In this document: piece by piece, positions 8,182-17,290 of the stretch
Numbering within the stretch: position 1 is the stretch's first letter
Layout: each line of letters opens with the position of its first letter
Source of the DNA: CAVQMB01 sp963713445
Lineage (GTDB): Bacteria; Pseudomonadota; Gammaproteobacteria; Competibacterales; Competibacteraceae
DNA: 64,000 nucleotides
NCBI GenBank assembly: GCA_963713445.1
Contig: CAVQMB010000026.1
Coordinates: 1-64,000, forward strand
Direction: 5' to 3'
Translations under genes and position numbers: made by a program
Notes under the pieces: model-generated
Told to the model about the DNA's origin: nothing
Databases searched by the model: none
Seen by the model: only the letters and a program-made list of their open reading frames with translations

Positions 8182-9387
8182 TCACGGCTGCAGCGCCATA
8201 GGCCGCAGATACAGCCCGAGGCCGGCCAGCAGCGCAAAGCCGGCGCTCGCCACAAAAGTGGCCGGGGCACCCAGCACGTCCCACAGCCCGCCGGCTAGCA
8301 GGCTGGCAAGCAGCAACAACACGCCGGTCACCAGGTTAAAGATCCCGAAGGCGCTCGCGCGTCGCTCGGCCGGCGCGGTATCGGCCACCAGCGTGGCCAG
8401 CAGCCCCTGAGTCAACCCCATGTGCAGGCCCCACAAGGCGACGCCCACCAGTGCGGTCACCACACCCGGCGCCAGCGCCAGCACCAGATCGGCTACGATC
8501 AGTACCAGCAGGCCGGCGCCCAGCAGTCGGCGGCGCCCGCCGTTATCGGCCATGACCCCGGCCGGATAAGCACTCAGCGAATAGACCACGTTCATCACTA
8601 CCAGCACCAGCGGCACCAGGGCAATCGCCAGGCCCAGCGCCTGCACCCGCAGGATCAGGAAAGCTTCGCTAAACCGGGCGAGGGTCAGTCCCCCGCCGAT
8701 GATCACCACCCACCAGAACGACGTCCCCAGCTGACCGAGGTCAGCCAGTCGCAACGGAACGCGCACCCGATCGGCCGCCCGGTGGCGCGGCTCGTGCACA
8801 CCGACCACCAGCAACACCACGGCCAGCACCGCCGGCAGCACGGCGATCCAGAACACCGCGCGGATGTTGTCGGCCAGTAACACCAGCAATCCGATCGCCA
8901 GCAGCGGGCCGAGAAAAGCCCCTACCGTATCCAGCGACTGGCGCAGACCGTAACTGGCCCCACGCAGCTCGGGTGGCGCCAGATCGCCGACCAGCGCGTC
9001 GCGCGGGGCGCCACGAATGCCCTTCCCAATCCGGTCGATAAAGCGCGCACCGAAGACCATGTCGACGGTGCTGGCCAGTGGGAAAAGCGGCTTGCTGGCC
9101 GCCGCCAGGCCGTAACCGAGCACCGCCAGCAGTTTGCGGCGGCCGAGGTAATCGCTGAGCGCGCCGGAGAACACCTTGGTGATGGCGCCCGTGGCCTCGC
9201 CCACGCCCTCGATCAACCCCACCGCCAGCACCCCGCTGCCCAGCACGTTGACCAGAAACACCGGCAGCAGACTGTGAATGAGCTCCGATGAGGTATCCAT
9301 CAGCAGGCTGACACCACCCAGCACCCAGATGCCCCTGGGGATGGCGCGCAGTCCGGCTCGCTGCCGGGGTCCGGTGGTCTCACTCAC
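8182..9387 (-). CDS. MFS transporter
   Basis: A 401-residue major facilitator with about 12 predicted membrane helices. The motif A region between helices 2 and 3 reads GALSDYLGRRK, and a second conserved loop RFIDRIGKGIRGAPRDALVG follows helix 4. The C-terminal half repeats the fold (YPAGVMADNGGRRRLLG). The pattern resembles the bacterial MFS group with a conserved RIGKGIR(G/T)APRDAL loop, whose substrates are mostly unassigned. About 285 bases separate it from hsdR with no gene that I can see, so it belongs to the backbone rather than the restriction island. I cannot assign a substrate. Confidence 0.85.
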   Translation of the reverse strand: MSETTGPRQRAGLRAIPRGIWVLGGVSLLMDTSSELIHSLLPVFLVNVLGSGVLAVGLIEGVGEATGAITKVFSGALSDYLGRRKLLAVLGYGLAAASKPLFPLASTVDMVFGARFIDRIGKGIRGAPRDALVGDLAPPELRGASYGLRQSLDTVGAFLGPLLAIGLLVLLADNIRAVFWIAVLPAVLAVVLLVVGVHEPRHRAADRVRVPLRLADLGQLGTSFWWVVIIGGGLTLARFSEAFLILRVQALGLAIALVPLVLVVMNVVYSLSAYPAGVMADNGGRRRLLGAGLLVLIVADLVLALAPGVVTALVGVALWGLHMGLTQGLLATLVADTAPAERRASAFGIFNLVTGVLLLLASLLAGGLWDVLGAPATFVASAGFALLAGLGLYLRPMALQP

Positions 9388-9649
9388 TGGCTTTGAATTC
9401 CGTCGAAAGGTGGTTCGAGCGGCTCAATCTAGCGACTCGATCGCGGGCGGTCAAAGTGCTGTTCGCTGTCATACCGCCGTCATCACAGTGACCACAGGTT
9501 GTCATCGTTAGTCGCTAGGCTTTGGCCACCAAGCCGTCGCCGGTGTCATGGAGATTTCGTCGTGTCCGCAATCAGCCCGCGCGCCTGCAAACACGGCGCC
9601 CATGCCAAACCCGGGTGCCAGGATGGACATGGGATACACTGTGGAGTGC

Positions 9650-10558
9650 TCACCAGGGTTTACGGGTGTGCCGGAACTCCTTCCAGCGGCTGTCGAAGCT
9701 GCCCCGCAAGCGCTCATACTCGCAATAGCGCCAGCCTATCAAGCCAGCGCCATACTGTAACAGTTCGGAATCACTGACCTCGGCGAGCAGTTCATCCAAC
9801 AGCTGGCGGGTGACACTGACATCGTTCATCGCGCCGAGCACATCCTGCAAACCCTTCAGGTGGGCAATGAAGTGCTCCATGTCCGGATACAACGGCGCGA
9901 AGCACTCGGCGGCGTAGCGCAGATTCTTGCAGTCGATCCGCAGCCGGTGCAGTTCCTCGGGCACGTCGGCTGTGGTCGACCTGCCCTGCCGGAGCACCCG
10001 TTTGCGCTGTTTTTTCAGCACCCGGCGGGAAAAGCTCGCCACATTCTGGTCAAGAATCCCGCGATGGTCGGCGATCGTTGGTGAATGCCGCCAACCGCCC
10101 GTGTTGAGCCAGTCGGCGAAGGACTGCTTGAAGGTCCGGTAACGGCCGCCATCCAGCACCGCCCGCACGTCAACGTAAGCCGCTTCACGCCGTTTCGACG
10201 CCAACCGCTGCAGTCCATCACCGCCAGCCAGCGGCAGTCTGCCGGCCACGGCCCCCAGGCTTTCGGCGATGAACACATCGAGGTCGCGAGCCGGACCCAG
10301 TTGCCCCGCGAAATCACGCATCGTTGCGCGCCATGGATCAGTCAATTCACGCGCCATGGCCGGCCGGAAGATGCGCAGGATCGCGCGCATCCGCCGCAAC
10401 GCCACACGCATCTGATGCACGCCCTCGATATCATCCCACGACCGCGCCTTCTCCTCCCAGCGACCCAGATGAAACAAGTGCTGCTCAAGCAGCGCCGTCA
10501 GCGCCTGCTCGACCGTCTGGCGGGGAAAGACTGGCGGGTTCTGCCTGGCGAGCTTCAT
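9650..10558 (-). CDS. CHAD domain protein
   Basis: The CHAD fold is an alpha-helical bundle lined with basic and histidine residues. Characterised members bind inorganic polyphosphate and localise to polyphosphate granules. Diagnostic segments are VHQMRVALRRMRAILRIFRP near residue 50, LGPARDLDVF, and LHRLRIDCKNLRYAAECF in the second half. I chose the ATG at 10558 (MKLARQNPPVF). A longer frame begins at TTG 10594, immediately after the stop of the 67-residue ORF. No CYTH domain is fused. Polyphosphate kinase lies 4.5 kb away, which fits a polyphosphate-related role, although the operon is not shared. Confidence 0.85.
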   Translation of the reverse strand: MKLARQNPPVFPRQTVEQALTALLEQHLFHLGRWEEKARSWDDIEGVHQMRVALRRMRAILRIFRPAMARELTDPWRATMRDFAGQLGPARDLDVFIAESLGAVAGRLPLAGGDGLQRLASKRREAAYVDVRAVLDGGRYRTFKQSFADWLNTGGWRHSPTIADHRGILDQNVASFSRRVLKKQRKRVLRQGRSTTADVPEELHRLRIDCKNLRYAAECFAPLYPDMEHFIAHLKGLQDVLGAMNDVSVTRQLLDELLAEVSDSELLQYGAGLIGWRYCEYERLRGSFDSRWKEFRHTRKPW

Positions 10559-10594
10559 GCTTCGCCGTGTCGCCTCCCGGGCGCGAGGGACCAA

Positions 10595-10798
10595 TTATTC
10601 ACGCACAGCGTTCACCGGCGGCAGAGTTGTATCGGACATCACCGCTGGCGACCGCTCACGGCGTTCGTGCCAGAACCGCAGCCAGACCGTCAACGCTGTC
10701 AGGCGCTGGCCCAGTTCGGCGCCCTGTGCCGGCGGCGGCGCCGGGATTCCACGAGCGGCGGCAACCATCCTTTCCAGCTCCGATTCACTGTGGGTCAC
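10595..10798 (-). CDS. small hypothetical protein upstream of CHAD gene
   Basis: A 67-residue frame with a GTG start at 10798, preceded by GGAGG eight bases upstream, which is a strong ribosome-binding site. The protein is hydrophilic and helical (SESELERMVAAARG, LTALTVWLRFWHERRER) with no motif I recognise. Its stop lies 34 bases before the chosen CHAD ATG, so the two are probably co-transcribed. The name is unknown, but the start signal makes it a real gene candidate. Confidence 0.5.
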   Translation of the reverse strand: MTHSESELERMVAAARGIPAPPPAQGAELGQRLTALTVWLRFWHERRERSPAVMSDTTLPPVNAVRE

Positions 10799-11096
10799 GA
10801 TCCGACCTCCACGCTCCGTTGTCTCTCTTCGATTATGATCACAGCTTGTGACGGTTTAATTAAAACCATCCCCCTCCGGCGCGCGCCACCGCCATCGTCG
10901 GTCGCCGGGCATACCGTGTTTTTAGCATATTTTCCGGATGCTGTGTTGCCTCGGCTCTGCCGCCTGCGCGGTGCCATGCGCCCGTCAGCGGCTGGGTTCT
11001 CAGTTCCCCCAAGGATGCTTTAAGATGACAGTGCTTAGACGAAAGGACCCGGGTCGGGTTATCACCATTCCCACTGCAGCAAAGGAGTCTCCTCAA

Positions 11097-12035
11097 GTGA
11101 TCGCCAAGAAATCCCTCGTTGCGCTGTTTGCACTGAGCCTGTTGGGCGCTTCTGCAGCGTTCGCCCAGCCCAGGATCTACGCCGGGTCCGCCTCCGGCAG
11201 CTATACCAACGATTTCTGCCCGCAAGTCGAAAAGGCACTGCGCAAGCAGTATTTCGAGCATCAGTGCACTACCAGCGCGGGTAGTGGTGAAAACGTCGCC
11301 AAAGTGCTGGCCCATCCCAAGGACGTCGGCATCGGCCAGTTCGACGTGGTCGCTGCCACGGCCGATTCCCATCCCGGAAAGCTGGCTATCGTCAATCCGA
11401 AAATGGGCCTGGAATGCCTGTTTGCGGTAACCAACGATCAGCGGGTGAAGTCCTTGAGCGGGCTGTCGCCGCGCATGCCGGTGGCCCTGCCTCCGCCGCT
11501 CAGCGGCTCTGCAGCCACTTTCAAATATCTCCAGCAGCTGGATCCCGGCCTCGCTCAGATGCGGCATATCCAGAACTACAAAAGTGCACTGGATGCGGTC
11601 AACGCGGTCGCTGGCGACAAGGCGGCACTGGCATTCTTTGTCCAGTTTCCCAACACCAAGAACGATGTGTTCAAGGCCATAAATGACGCCAAGCTCCAAT
11701 TCGTACCCGTCATCAACCGGCAGATTCTGCGGCGCCAGGTGTCCGGGCAGAACGTCTATCAGCCGCAGCGGGTCGTAGTGACCCCGGCCGGCCTGCTGGG
11801 CAGCCTGCTGGGCAAAGAGCCGGACAAGATCATCACGACGTGTATGCCGACCGTACTGTTCACCGGCTCACCCAGCCTGTTCCCGGAAGGCAGCAACGAT
11901 CGCAAGGACCAGCAGGACCTGGTGAAACAGCTGACCAAAGTTCAGCCACCGAGCACCGGCGACTGGAAGGACACGCTCAAAAACGCCGTATCGGTCGGCA
12001 AGGACAAGGTCGACAAACTGCTCAACAGCTTCTGA
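11097..12035 (+). CDS. TAXI-like periplasmic protein, paralogue 1
   Basis: Secreted protein of 312 residues starting with GTG at 11097, ten bases after AAGGAG. The signal peptide is about IAKKSLVALFALSLLGASAAFA. The mature part begins like type-2 periplasmic binding proteins of the TAXI/TRAP receptor type: a glycine/serine-rich GSASGSYTNDFCPQVEKAL, then a segment SGENVAKVLAHPKDVGIGQFD, in which the protein senses presence or absence of a ligand. Four cysteines (FCPQ, HQCT, LECLF, TTCMP) are conserved in the paralogue at 25194 and probably form two disulfides. No TRAP permease gene is nearby. The family assignment is by pattern only, and the ligand is unknown. A strong hairpin follows the stop. 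Confidence 0.65.
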   Translation: MIAKKSLVALFALSLLGASAAFAQPRIYAGSASGSYTNDFCPQVEKALRKQYFEHQCTTSAGSGENVAKVLAHPKDVGIGQFDVVAATADSHPGKLAIVNPKMGLECLFAVTNDQRVKSLSGLSPRMPVALPPPLSGSAATFKYLQQLDPGLAQMRHIQNYKSALDAVNAVAGDKAALAFFVQFPNTKNDVFKAINDAKLQFVPVINRQILRRQVSGQNVYQPQRVVVTPAGLLGSLLGKEPDKIITTCMPTVLFTGSPSLFPEGSNDRKDQQDLVKQLTKVQPPSTGDWKDTLKNAVSVGKDKVDKLLNSF

Positions 12036-12050
12036 GCGCCATTGTTAATC

Positions 12051-12078
12051 GCGCCGGAGCACGGGAAGGCTCCGGCGC
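12051..12078. terminator. bidirectional hairpin between convergent genes
   Basis: A perfect ten-base-pair stem GCGCCGGAGC / GCTCCGGCGC with an eight-base loop lies between the convergent TAXI-like gene and slt. No T tract follows on either strand, so termination strength is uncertain. Confidence 0.5.
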
Positions 12079-12093
12079 ATGCTACCCGCCGTG

Positions 12094-14019
12094 TCAATCA
12101 CCCGCCGGCGCCCGTACCGCCGGCATCAACTGGCTCAACCGCGCATCCTGGCCCAGTCGCCAGCCGTAGACTGCGGCATATTCCATTACCCGTTTCACGT
12201 AGGCACGTGTTTCATGATATGGAATGGTGTCCACCCAGACATCGGCGGGTTCACTGCCGGTCTGCGGTAACCAGTCCGGTATCCGCTGAGGACCGGCGTT
12301 GTAGGCCGCCGTAGCCAGCACCGGATTGTTTTCCAGCTGATCCATGGTATGGCCCAGGTACCAAGTGCCGTAACGGATATTGGTCACCGGGTCAAGCAAC
12401 TCCTGCCCGCCGCTCCAGTGACTCATCAAGGGCACTGGGCGATGCGCGCACCGGTGCCGGGCAGCAATTGCATCAGGCCAACAGCACCCGCACTGGACGT
12501 GGCATCACTCTGGAACAGGCTTTCCTGGCGCATGACCGCGAAAACCCATGCCGGGACAAGGCCGTGCGCCCGGGCACTGCTGACCACCTGATTGCGGTAC
12601 GGCAGCGGAAACCGTAACACCAGATCATTCAGTTCTCCGGCCCGGCCCAGAGCAACGATGACACGGCTGTGCCAACCCCATTGCTGAGCCAGCCAGGCCG
12701 CCGCCGCCAGGGTCGATCGGGTCGGCACCCGATAACACGGCATCCCACTCCGCCCGCGCGTCTGCCGGCCGGTCCACCAGAAACAGTTCCCGTGCCCTGA
12801 CCATACCCGGCTGCTGCTGCAAGGCAGCCAGTCGCGCGGCCGCTCTCGGCAACGCCGCGTTATCGAGGCTATAGGGGCGCTGCAACCGATCGGCAGCCAG
12901 AAACCCGTAATAGTCCCGCTCGCCGGCCAGCGCCTGATACAGCTTGCGTGCGTCGGCCGCCCGCCCGGTTTTGGCCAGCGCACGCGCGCGCCAGTAGCGC
13001 CACTGCGCGCCAGCGGCCTGGGACTGGGACATCCGACCGAGCTGTTGCAACACGCCGGACCAGTTCTGGCGCTGCAATTCCACCCGGACCCGCCAGGCAG
13101 CAACCGCATTGTTGACCAGCGACTTGGGTAAGGCATTGAGCCGGTGCATGGCACTGGCATCGCCGCGACTTGCCACGAACAGCGCCAGCCGCCGCTGCAG
13201 CGCCCCCCAGGCTGGCGTTTGCGGCAGCGTGTACCGGCTCCGCAGCTGGTCGAATGCAACGGCCGCCGCCACTGAATCCTGATTGCTCCAGTGCCGCAGG
13301 CCGGCGAGCAGAATAGCCGGCGCATCGTTGCCTGCCTGGGCAATCAAGGCGTGATTCAGTACTTGTGCCGGATCATCTGTCACTGCCAGCCAGATCTTGG
13401 CAACAACCGCATGGGGTCCACCGCTCAGCAGGCCCTGGAGGTAGGCGCCGAGGCGGCTCTGGTCGGCCTGCATGGCAAGCTGGAAGCGCTGCCAGACCAG
13501 GGCCTGGGTGAGGCCGCCCTGTTCCCGCCACGCGGCGAACACCGGATCACATGCGTTAGGCTGCGAATAGCCGCTAAGCCAGAGCGTTTCGACACCGCTC
13601 AGCGCCTGCTTGCGCTGCCCGGTGGCGAGCAGCGCCTGGCGGTAGTAACACGCCAGTGTTCGGTCACCGCTGCTCCGGTAATCGGCCAGAAACTGCTGCC
13701 AGCGGGCCGTCTTGCCCAGTTGTTGCAGCCAGGCCTGGCGCAGCTCGCCTGCGATCGGCAGGTCGGCATAGCGCTGCAGAAACTGATCGACCTCGGCCGC
13801 CGGCGCCTGATCCAGGCGCTGCGACAAATCGTCGTAAATCAGATACGGGTAAAGCGGGTACGTTCGCAACCGGGCGCGATCCTGCATCAGTAGGCTCCGG
13901 TCGCCCTGCTGCAGGGCCTGGTCGACGCGCTGGAACAACGCCCGCGGCCCGGCCAGAACGGCCGCACTCCCGGCCAGCGCGGTACCGGCGACCAGCATCA
14001 GTCCCAGCGCGACCACCAC
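12094..14019 (-). pseudogene. slt: soluble lytic murein transglycosylase Slt, two frameshifts
   Basis: Slt70-type exolytic transglycosylase that cleaves MurNAc-GlcNAc bonds with anhydro product. The N-terminal superhelical U-domain is intact (LQQGDRSLLMQDRARL through DRPADARAEWDAVLSGAD). The frame then changes near 12722. The catalytic domain (VVSSARAHGLVPAWVFAVMR, where the next residue is the catalytic E in RQES, then SSAGAVGLMQLLPGTG) lies in a second frame. A second change near 12430 returns to the first frame for AAYNAGPQRIPDW and IPYHETRAYVKRV. Single-base corrections at both sites restore a normal protein, so sequence error is as likely as real loss. The start is unresolved: the N-terminus overlaps or abuts the upstream transglycosylase stop at 14051. 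Confidence 0.8.
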
Positions 14020-14050
14020 GGCGGCCAGGCGGCGCGAACACCGCTGCCGG

Positions 14051-14848
14051 TCAATTGTTGAAGCTGAGATCGACGCCGTGGCGATAGCGTTGATAGAACT
14101 GCAGGACACGAGTGACGTAGGTGCGGGTCTCAGCATACGGCGGTACCGTGTAATCGTGATTGATCACTGCGTTCTCACCGGCATTGTAGCCAGCCAATGC
14201 CAGCACCACGTTGTTGTTGAACTTATCCAGGAGCCAGTGCAAATAGCGCACGCCTCCGCGGATGTTGGCAGTCGGATCGAAAGGATCACTTACTCCGAAG
14301 CGACGGGCCGTTGCAGGCATCAACTGCATCAGACCCATGGCACCGGCACTTGACACCGCATCGGGATTGTAAGCTGACTCAGCGCTGATAACAGCATCCA
14401 CCAGCTTGGGGTCAACGCCATTCCTGCGAGCAATCTGCGCGACCACCGCGGTGTAGCGCCGCCGGTCGTCACTGTTGAGGTTGAACGGCAACGCCTTACC
14501 GGTGGTGGCGGACTTCAGCGTCATCATCCTGTCAGACGGCCGGATCTGTTGCCACCCATTGCCGGTGACCAGCCGCCAGCGGCCAGTGGGCGTGATCATC
14601 TGCCAGCCATTGACCGAGGGCACTGCGCTGAGCGCGGCTGGCGCCGAGTGAGCCGGTTTCTTTTGTCCCGGTGTCTGATACTGCGGCGTCTTCATCACCC
14701 GTTGGTACCGGCTGTCACCCTGCGGCTGATTGGTGATGTGGCGTACCCCGTGGCCATCCACATATGAGTAGATATCGGCCCGCACCGCACCGGCGATAGC
14801 CCATGCAAGCACCCCCACTATGACGCTCCAGCGTCTGGCAAACGCCAT
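14051..14848 (-). CDS. lytic transglycosylase with N-terminal DUF4124-like segment
   Basis: Periplasmic SLT-domain protein of 265 residues. The ATG at 14848 follows a G-rich ribosome-binding site and starts a signal peptide (MAFARRWSVIVGVLAWAIAG). The next segment, ADIYSYVDGHGVRHITNQP, is the DUF4124 signature. The catalytic domain contains VISAESAYNPDAVSSAGAMG followed by LMQLMPATA, with the glutamate of AES as the expected acid. Later motifs are ALAGYNAGENAV and YAETRTYVTRVLQFY. It directly precedes slt on the same strand, giving two transglycosylases in tandem that probably share a transcript. The divergent gene is ppk, so the 170-base gap holds promoters for both directions. Confidence 0.88.
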   Translation of the reverse strand: MAFARRWSVIVGVLAWAIAGAVRADIYSYVDGHGVRHITNQPQGDSRYQRVMKTPQYQTPGQKKPAHSAPAALSAVPSVNGWQMITPTGRWRLVTGNGWQQIRPSDRMMTLKSATTGKALPFNLNSDDRRRYTAVVAQIARRNGVDPKLVDAVISAESAYNPDAVSSAGAMGLMQLMPATARRFGVSDPFDPTANIRGGVRYLHWLLDKFNNNVVLALAGYNAGENAVINHDYTVPPYAETRTYVTRVLQFYQRYRHGVDLSFNN

Positions 14849-15018
14849 GCCACCCCCGTGGCTGTCCCCGTTTGTTGTTACCATTAATAAAGCGGTCACC
14901 GTTTATTGTTAGGCGCCAGCAATAGCGGCTACCTTGACCGCCACCGACCCTGAGGTCAACCTGTCTACCCTAGCATCTCACACGCTTCTGATTCGGTTCC
15001 ATTATAGTGGTTAGGTTG

Positions 15019-17271
15019 ATGACTGAAAAACCAACTCCAAGCCAGCAACTCTCAGCCGCTGCCGTCGAGGCCGCTAGCGCGGCTGCCGCGCCCAGCCAGA
15101 CCCGGAAGCCACGCCGGTCCGAGAACCCGACGCTGGCCGCAGCGCCCGCCATCGATCTCGATAGTCCGGAATGGTATCTCAATCGCGAGCTGACGTGGCT
15201 CAGCTTCAATCGCCGGGTGCTGCATGAGGCCGAGGACGAACGCACACCGCTACTCGAACAGGTCAAATTCCTGGCGATCGTGAACAGCAATCTCGACGAA
15301 TTCTTCATGAAACGCATCGGCGGCCTCAAGCAGCAACTCGGCGCCGGCATGAAGGAACTGACCGTCGACGGCCGCAGTCCGGAGCAGCAGATCAGCGAAG
15401 GCTACGCCGAGGTGCGTGACATCGAGCGTCGTCAGCGCGAGATCTGGCAGCAGGTCCGGGTACTGCTGAGTGAACAGAATATCCAGGTGCTGAACTGCGC
15501 CGATCTTGACGTGTCGCAACAGACCGAGCTACGTGATTATTATCTGCGCAACATCTTCCCACTGGTCACGCCACAGGCGATGGACCCGGCCCATCCCTTC
15601 CCGTTCGTGTCCAATCTGTCCCTCAACCTGCTGGTAGAGGTCCGCTATACGGATGCCGAGCATAGCTCGCTGGCCCGCATCAAGGTACCGCTGGGGGCTG
15701 GTGTACCGCGTTTTCTGACGCTACCCGGGCCCATCTTCGTAGCGCTGGAAAACGTCATGGCCAACAACCTGGACCTGTTGTTTCCGGGCATGATCGTCGA
15801 GTGCTGCGAACTGTTTCGGGTAACCCGCAATGCAGTCACTGAAAAGAACGAGGAGCAGGCTGACGACCTGCTGGTGATGATCGAATCGGAGTTGCGTGAA
15901 CGCCGTTTTGCCGCCATTGTCCGGCTTCAGGTACAGTCGGGCATGGACCCGCTGCACCGCGGCATGCTGGCGGCGGAGCTGGGCCTCGACCAGGAAGCTG
16001 ACGTGTTTGAAACCGACGGCATGATGGGTCTGCGCGATCTGTTCCAGATCGCAGCCTTCGACCGCCCCGAACTGCACGACAAACCCCACCACCCGGTCGA
16101 TAACGCTCGCTTGATCGGCGTCACCAATATCTTCCACGGTATCCGCGAGCAGGGTTCGATCCTGCTGCAACACCCGTATGAATCGTTCGTCACCTCGGTC
16201 GAACGGTTCGTCAAGGATGCCAGCCGCGACCCCAAGGTGCTGGCCATCAAGATGACCATCTACCGCACCTCGGAAGACACCAAGATTATCGATTACCTGG
16301 TCGACGCGGCCCGCAATGGCAAGCAGGTCGCGGTCGTGGTGGAGCTTAAAGCCCGCTTCGACGAATCAGCCAACATCCGTTGGGCCAACCGGCTGGAGGA
16401 AGCCGGCATCCACGTCACCTACGGTGTGGTCGGACTGAAGACTCATTGCAAGACTATTTTCGTGGTGCGGCGCGACTACGACGGCTTGCGCCGGTACGCT
16501 CACATCGGCACGGGCAACTACCATGCCGGAACTGCCCGCTTCTATACTGACGTTGGACTACTCACCAGCAATCCAACGATCGGTTCGGACCTGACCGAGC
16601 TATTCAACTACCTGACCACCGGGTACGTTCCGAAACGCCATTACCGCAAGCTGATTCCAGCGCCCAAGCTCCTCAAACCGGCGCTGCTGTACAAGATCGA
16701 GCGTGAGATTATTCATCAGCGCGAAGGCCGCGGCGGCCGCATCGAGCTCAAGATGAATGCACTCGACGATGTCGACGTCACCCGCGCGCTGTACCGCGCG
16801 TCACAAGCCGGGGTTACGGTGAAAATGATCGTGCGCGATAGCTGTCGACTCCGACCCGGAATCCCCGGACTGTCCGACAACATCGAGGTGATTTCGATCG
16901 TGGGCCGGTTCCTGGAGCACGCCAGGATTTTCTATTTCAGCAACGGTGGCAACGAGGAATACCTGATCGGATCGGCCGACTGCATGACGCGCAATCTGGA
17001 AAGCCGGGTCGAGGTCCTGGTGCCGATCGAAGAGCCGGAACTACGCAATACCCTGCGCCAGACACTGGATACGCAACTTGCTGACCGCCGCAGCGCCTGG
17101 GATATGCAGCCCGACGGCAGCTACCGCCAGCGGCAGCCGCTTTCCGACGACGACAGCCGCGGTTGCCAGCAGCTGTTGATGGAATACGCTGAACGGCGGC
17201 AGAGAGAGGGGATGCGTCTGAAAAAGCGCAAACCGCGTGGCATCTCGCGGCTGCCAGCCTACGACGACTGA
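15019..17271 (+). CDS. ppk1: polyphosphate kinase PPK1
   Basis: Reversible synthesis of inorganic polyphosphate from ATP. The ATG at 15019 (MTEKPTPSQQ) gives 750 residues; a GTG twelve bases earlier is possible. An alanine-rich, low-similarity leader of about 50 residues precedes the N domain (WYLNRELTWLSFNRRVLHEA). The two phospholipase D-like catalytic halves carry the phosphohistidine segment VGLKTHCKTIFVVRRDYDG and RYAHIGTGNYH, and later DSCRLRPGIPGLSDNIEV and IGSADCMTRNLESRVEVLVP. The gene is intact and stands alone, convergent with the S9 peptidase. No ppx neighbour is visible; the CHAD gene is the nearest polyphosphate-related one. Confidence 0.96.
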   Translation: MTEKPTPSQQLSAAAVEAASAAAAPSQTRKPRRSENPTLAAAPAIDLDSPEWYLNRELTWLSFNRRVLHEAEDERTPLLEQVKFLAIVNSNLDEFFMKRIGGLKQQLGAGMKELTVDGRSPEQQISEGYAEVRDIERRQREIWQQVRVLLSEQNIQVLNCADLDVSQQTELRDYYLRNIFPLVTPQAMDPAHPFPFVSNLSLNLLVEVRYTDAEHSSLARIKVPLGAGVPRFLTLPGPIFVALENVMANNLDLLFPGMIVECCELFRVTRNAVTEKNEEQADDLLVMIESELRERRFAAIVRLQVQSGMDPLHRGMLAAELGLDQEADVFETDGMMGLRDLFQIAAFDRPELHDKPHHPVDNARLIGVTNIFHGIREQGSILLQHPYESFVTSVERFVKDASRDPKVLAIKMTIYRTSEDTKIIDYLVDAARNGKQVAVVVELKARFDESANIRWANRLEEAGIHVTYGVVGLKTHCKTIFVVRRDYDGLRRYAHIGTGNYHAGTARFYTDVGLLTSNPTIGSDLTELFNYLTTGYVPKRHYRKLIPAPKLLKPALLYKIEREIIHQREGRGGRIELKMNALDDVDVTRALYRASQAGVTVKMIVRDSCRLRPGIPGLSDNIEVISIVGRFLEHARIFYFSNGGNEEYLIGSADCMTRNLESRVEVLVPIEEPELRNTLRQTLDTQLADRRSAWDMQPDGSYRQRQPLSDDDSRGCQQLLMEYAERRQREGMRLKKRKPRGISRLPAYDD

Positions 17272-17290
17272 AGCCGGTCCTGCCTGACGG

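Noticed and set aside
10860..11699. 279-codon minus-strand frame over the first TAXI-like gene
   Set aside because: No ribosome-binding site or motif; the plus strand has a signal peptide, conserved cysteines and a full-length paralogue.
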